Below are positions 6,083-6,365 of a stretch of 6,365 nucleotides of DNA, in pieces. Below the pieces are notes generated by a model, which was not told where the DNA came from, ran no database searches, and saw only the letters and a program-made list of their open reading frames with translations. Position 1 is the stretch's first letter; every line of letters begins with the position of its first letter. Made by a program: the position numbers and the translations under genes. Origin of the DNA: Bacillota bacterium (GTDB taxonomy: Bacteria; Bacillota; Clostridia; Lachnospirales; Anaerotignaceae); the NCBI GenBank assembly GCA_023413275.1, contig JAEZPX010000033.1, forward strand, positions 1 through 6,365, in the 5' to 3' direction.

Positions 6083-6246
6083 TTTTTAAAATACTTAAAA
6101 GATGATTGGGGAAATTGGCTAGTAGTAGGAAGAGTTAGCAGATCATTTTATGAAAGGGAGGAAACAACAAGACGCGGTACGGTGAGCACTTTTAGATGAG
6201 ACATATCTTAATTTATAAATGTATAGTATGTTTTTTAAATTTTCCC
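6083..6246. other. Intergenic region after the regulator
   Basis: No full gene is supported. There is no GC-rich terminator after the regulator, only an AT-only stem TTTTAA/TTAAAA at 6084-6100. A good ribosome-site sequence, AAAGGGAGG (6153-6161), is not followed by any start codon at usable distance. The only nearby reading frame with a start, ATG 6150 to TGA 6185, has 11 codons and contains that site inside it. The stretch may be a decayed gene or simple spacer. Confidence 0.45.
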
Positions 6247-6275
6247 TTGACAGAACAGGAATGGCATGTTACTAT
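6247..6275 (+). promoter_or_regulatory. Strong candidate promoter with extended -10
   Basis: A perfect TTGACA (6247-6252), a 17-nt spacer and TACTAT (6270-6275) preceded by TG at 6267-6268 make a near-ideal extended -10 promoter for the housekeeping sigma factor. It is the best promoter match in the window. Transcription would start near 6281 and read off the right edge, so the controlled gene is not visible. Confidence 0.6.
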
Positions 6276-6279
6276 AAGA

Positions 6280-6362
6280 TTCCTTGCTGAACAGCTTGGA
6301 AAATTTAAACAGCTTTTCGCAGGAAGTGCATTTTTCAGTAAATGCAGAATTGCGACAAAAAA
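6280..6362 (+). promoter_or_regulatory. Foldable 5' leader downstream of the strong promoter
   Basis: Two structures lie just after the expected transcription start. The first is an imperfect palindrome, TTCC-TT-GCTG-AA-CAGC-TT-GGAA (6280-6301). The second is a composite hairpin: stem TCGCA/TGCGA (6317-6321 with 6351-6355), a purine-rich internal loop (GGAAG against GAAT), then TGCATTT/AAATGCA (6327-6333 with 6340-6346) capped by TTCAGT. Flanking TTTT and AAAA could lengthen the lower stem across a bulged C. This looks like a structured leader RNA. I match it to no known riboswitch class, and no ribosome site or convincing start codon follows before the window ends. Confidence 0.4.
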
Positions 6363-6365
6363 GTT

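Noticed and set aside
6150..6185. Tiny open frame MKGRKQQDAVR
   Set aside because: It has eleven codons, no upstream ribosome site and no recognisable homologue; the ribosome-site-like sequence lies inside it.

Overview
The window is AT-rich DNA with purine-rich Shine-Dalgarno sites (GGGAGG, AAAGGAGG, AAAGGAG), one GTG start, and protein families typical of low-GC Firmicutes. A clostridial, probably anaerobic host is the best guess, inferred from style and families only. All five clear genes lie on the + strand. I see no tRNA, rRNA, CRISPR array or insertion sequence.

Layout. Positions 1-406 are AT-rich and gene-free. A candidate promoter with an embedded 15-bp perfect palindrome (about 407-436) precedes a likely four-gene operon. 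Its members are two paralogous multi-pass membrane proteins of the DUF5058 type (464-1174, 1257-1958), a third unrelated-looking small membrane protein (best start 1979, end 2635), and a 549-residue metal-dependent amidohydrolase of the N-acyl-D-amino-acid deacylase (D-aminoacylase) type (2747-4396). A GC-rich hairpin at 4487-4514 probably ends this unit. A 363-bp spacer with several inverted repeats leads to a separately transcribed regulator (4760-6082). It has an N-terminal sensor-like domain, a degenerate GGDEF-like domain and a C-terminal winged helix. The right end (6083-6365) has no convincing complete gene, but carries a strong-looking extended -10 promoter followed by a strongly foldable leader. 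This suggests a new, unrelated transcription unit starting at the edge.

How the genes may work together (inference). The three membrane proteins could form a transporter, possibly with the two DUF5058 paralogues as paired subunits. It would bring in an N-acylated D-amino acid, D-peptide or similar amide, which the cytoplasmic deacylase hydrolyses. The downstream regulator would sense the substrate or product and control the operon, perhaps through the palindrome at 420-434. None of the three membrane proteins has a function I can name from sequence, so the cassette is a plausible uncharacterised uptake-and-hydrolysis system.
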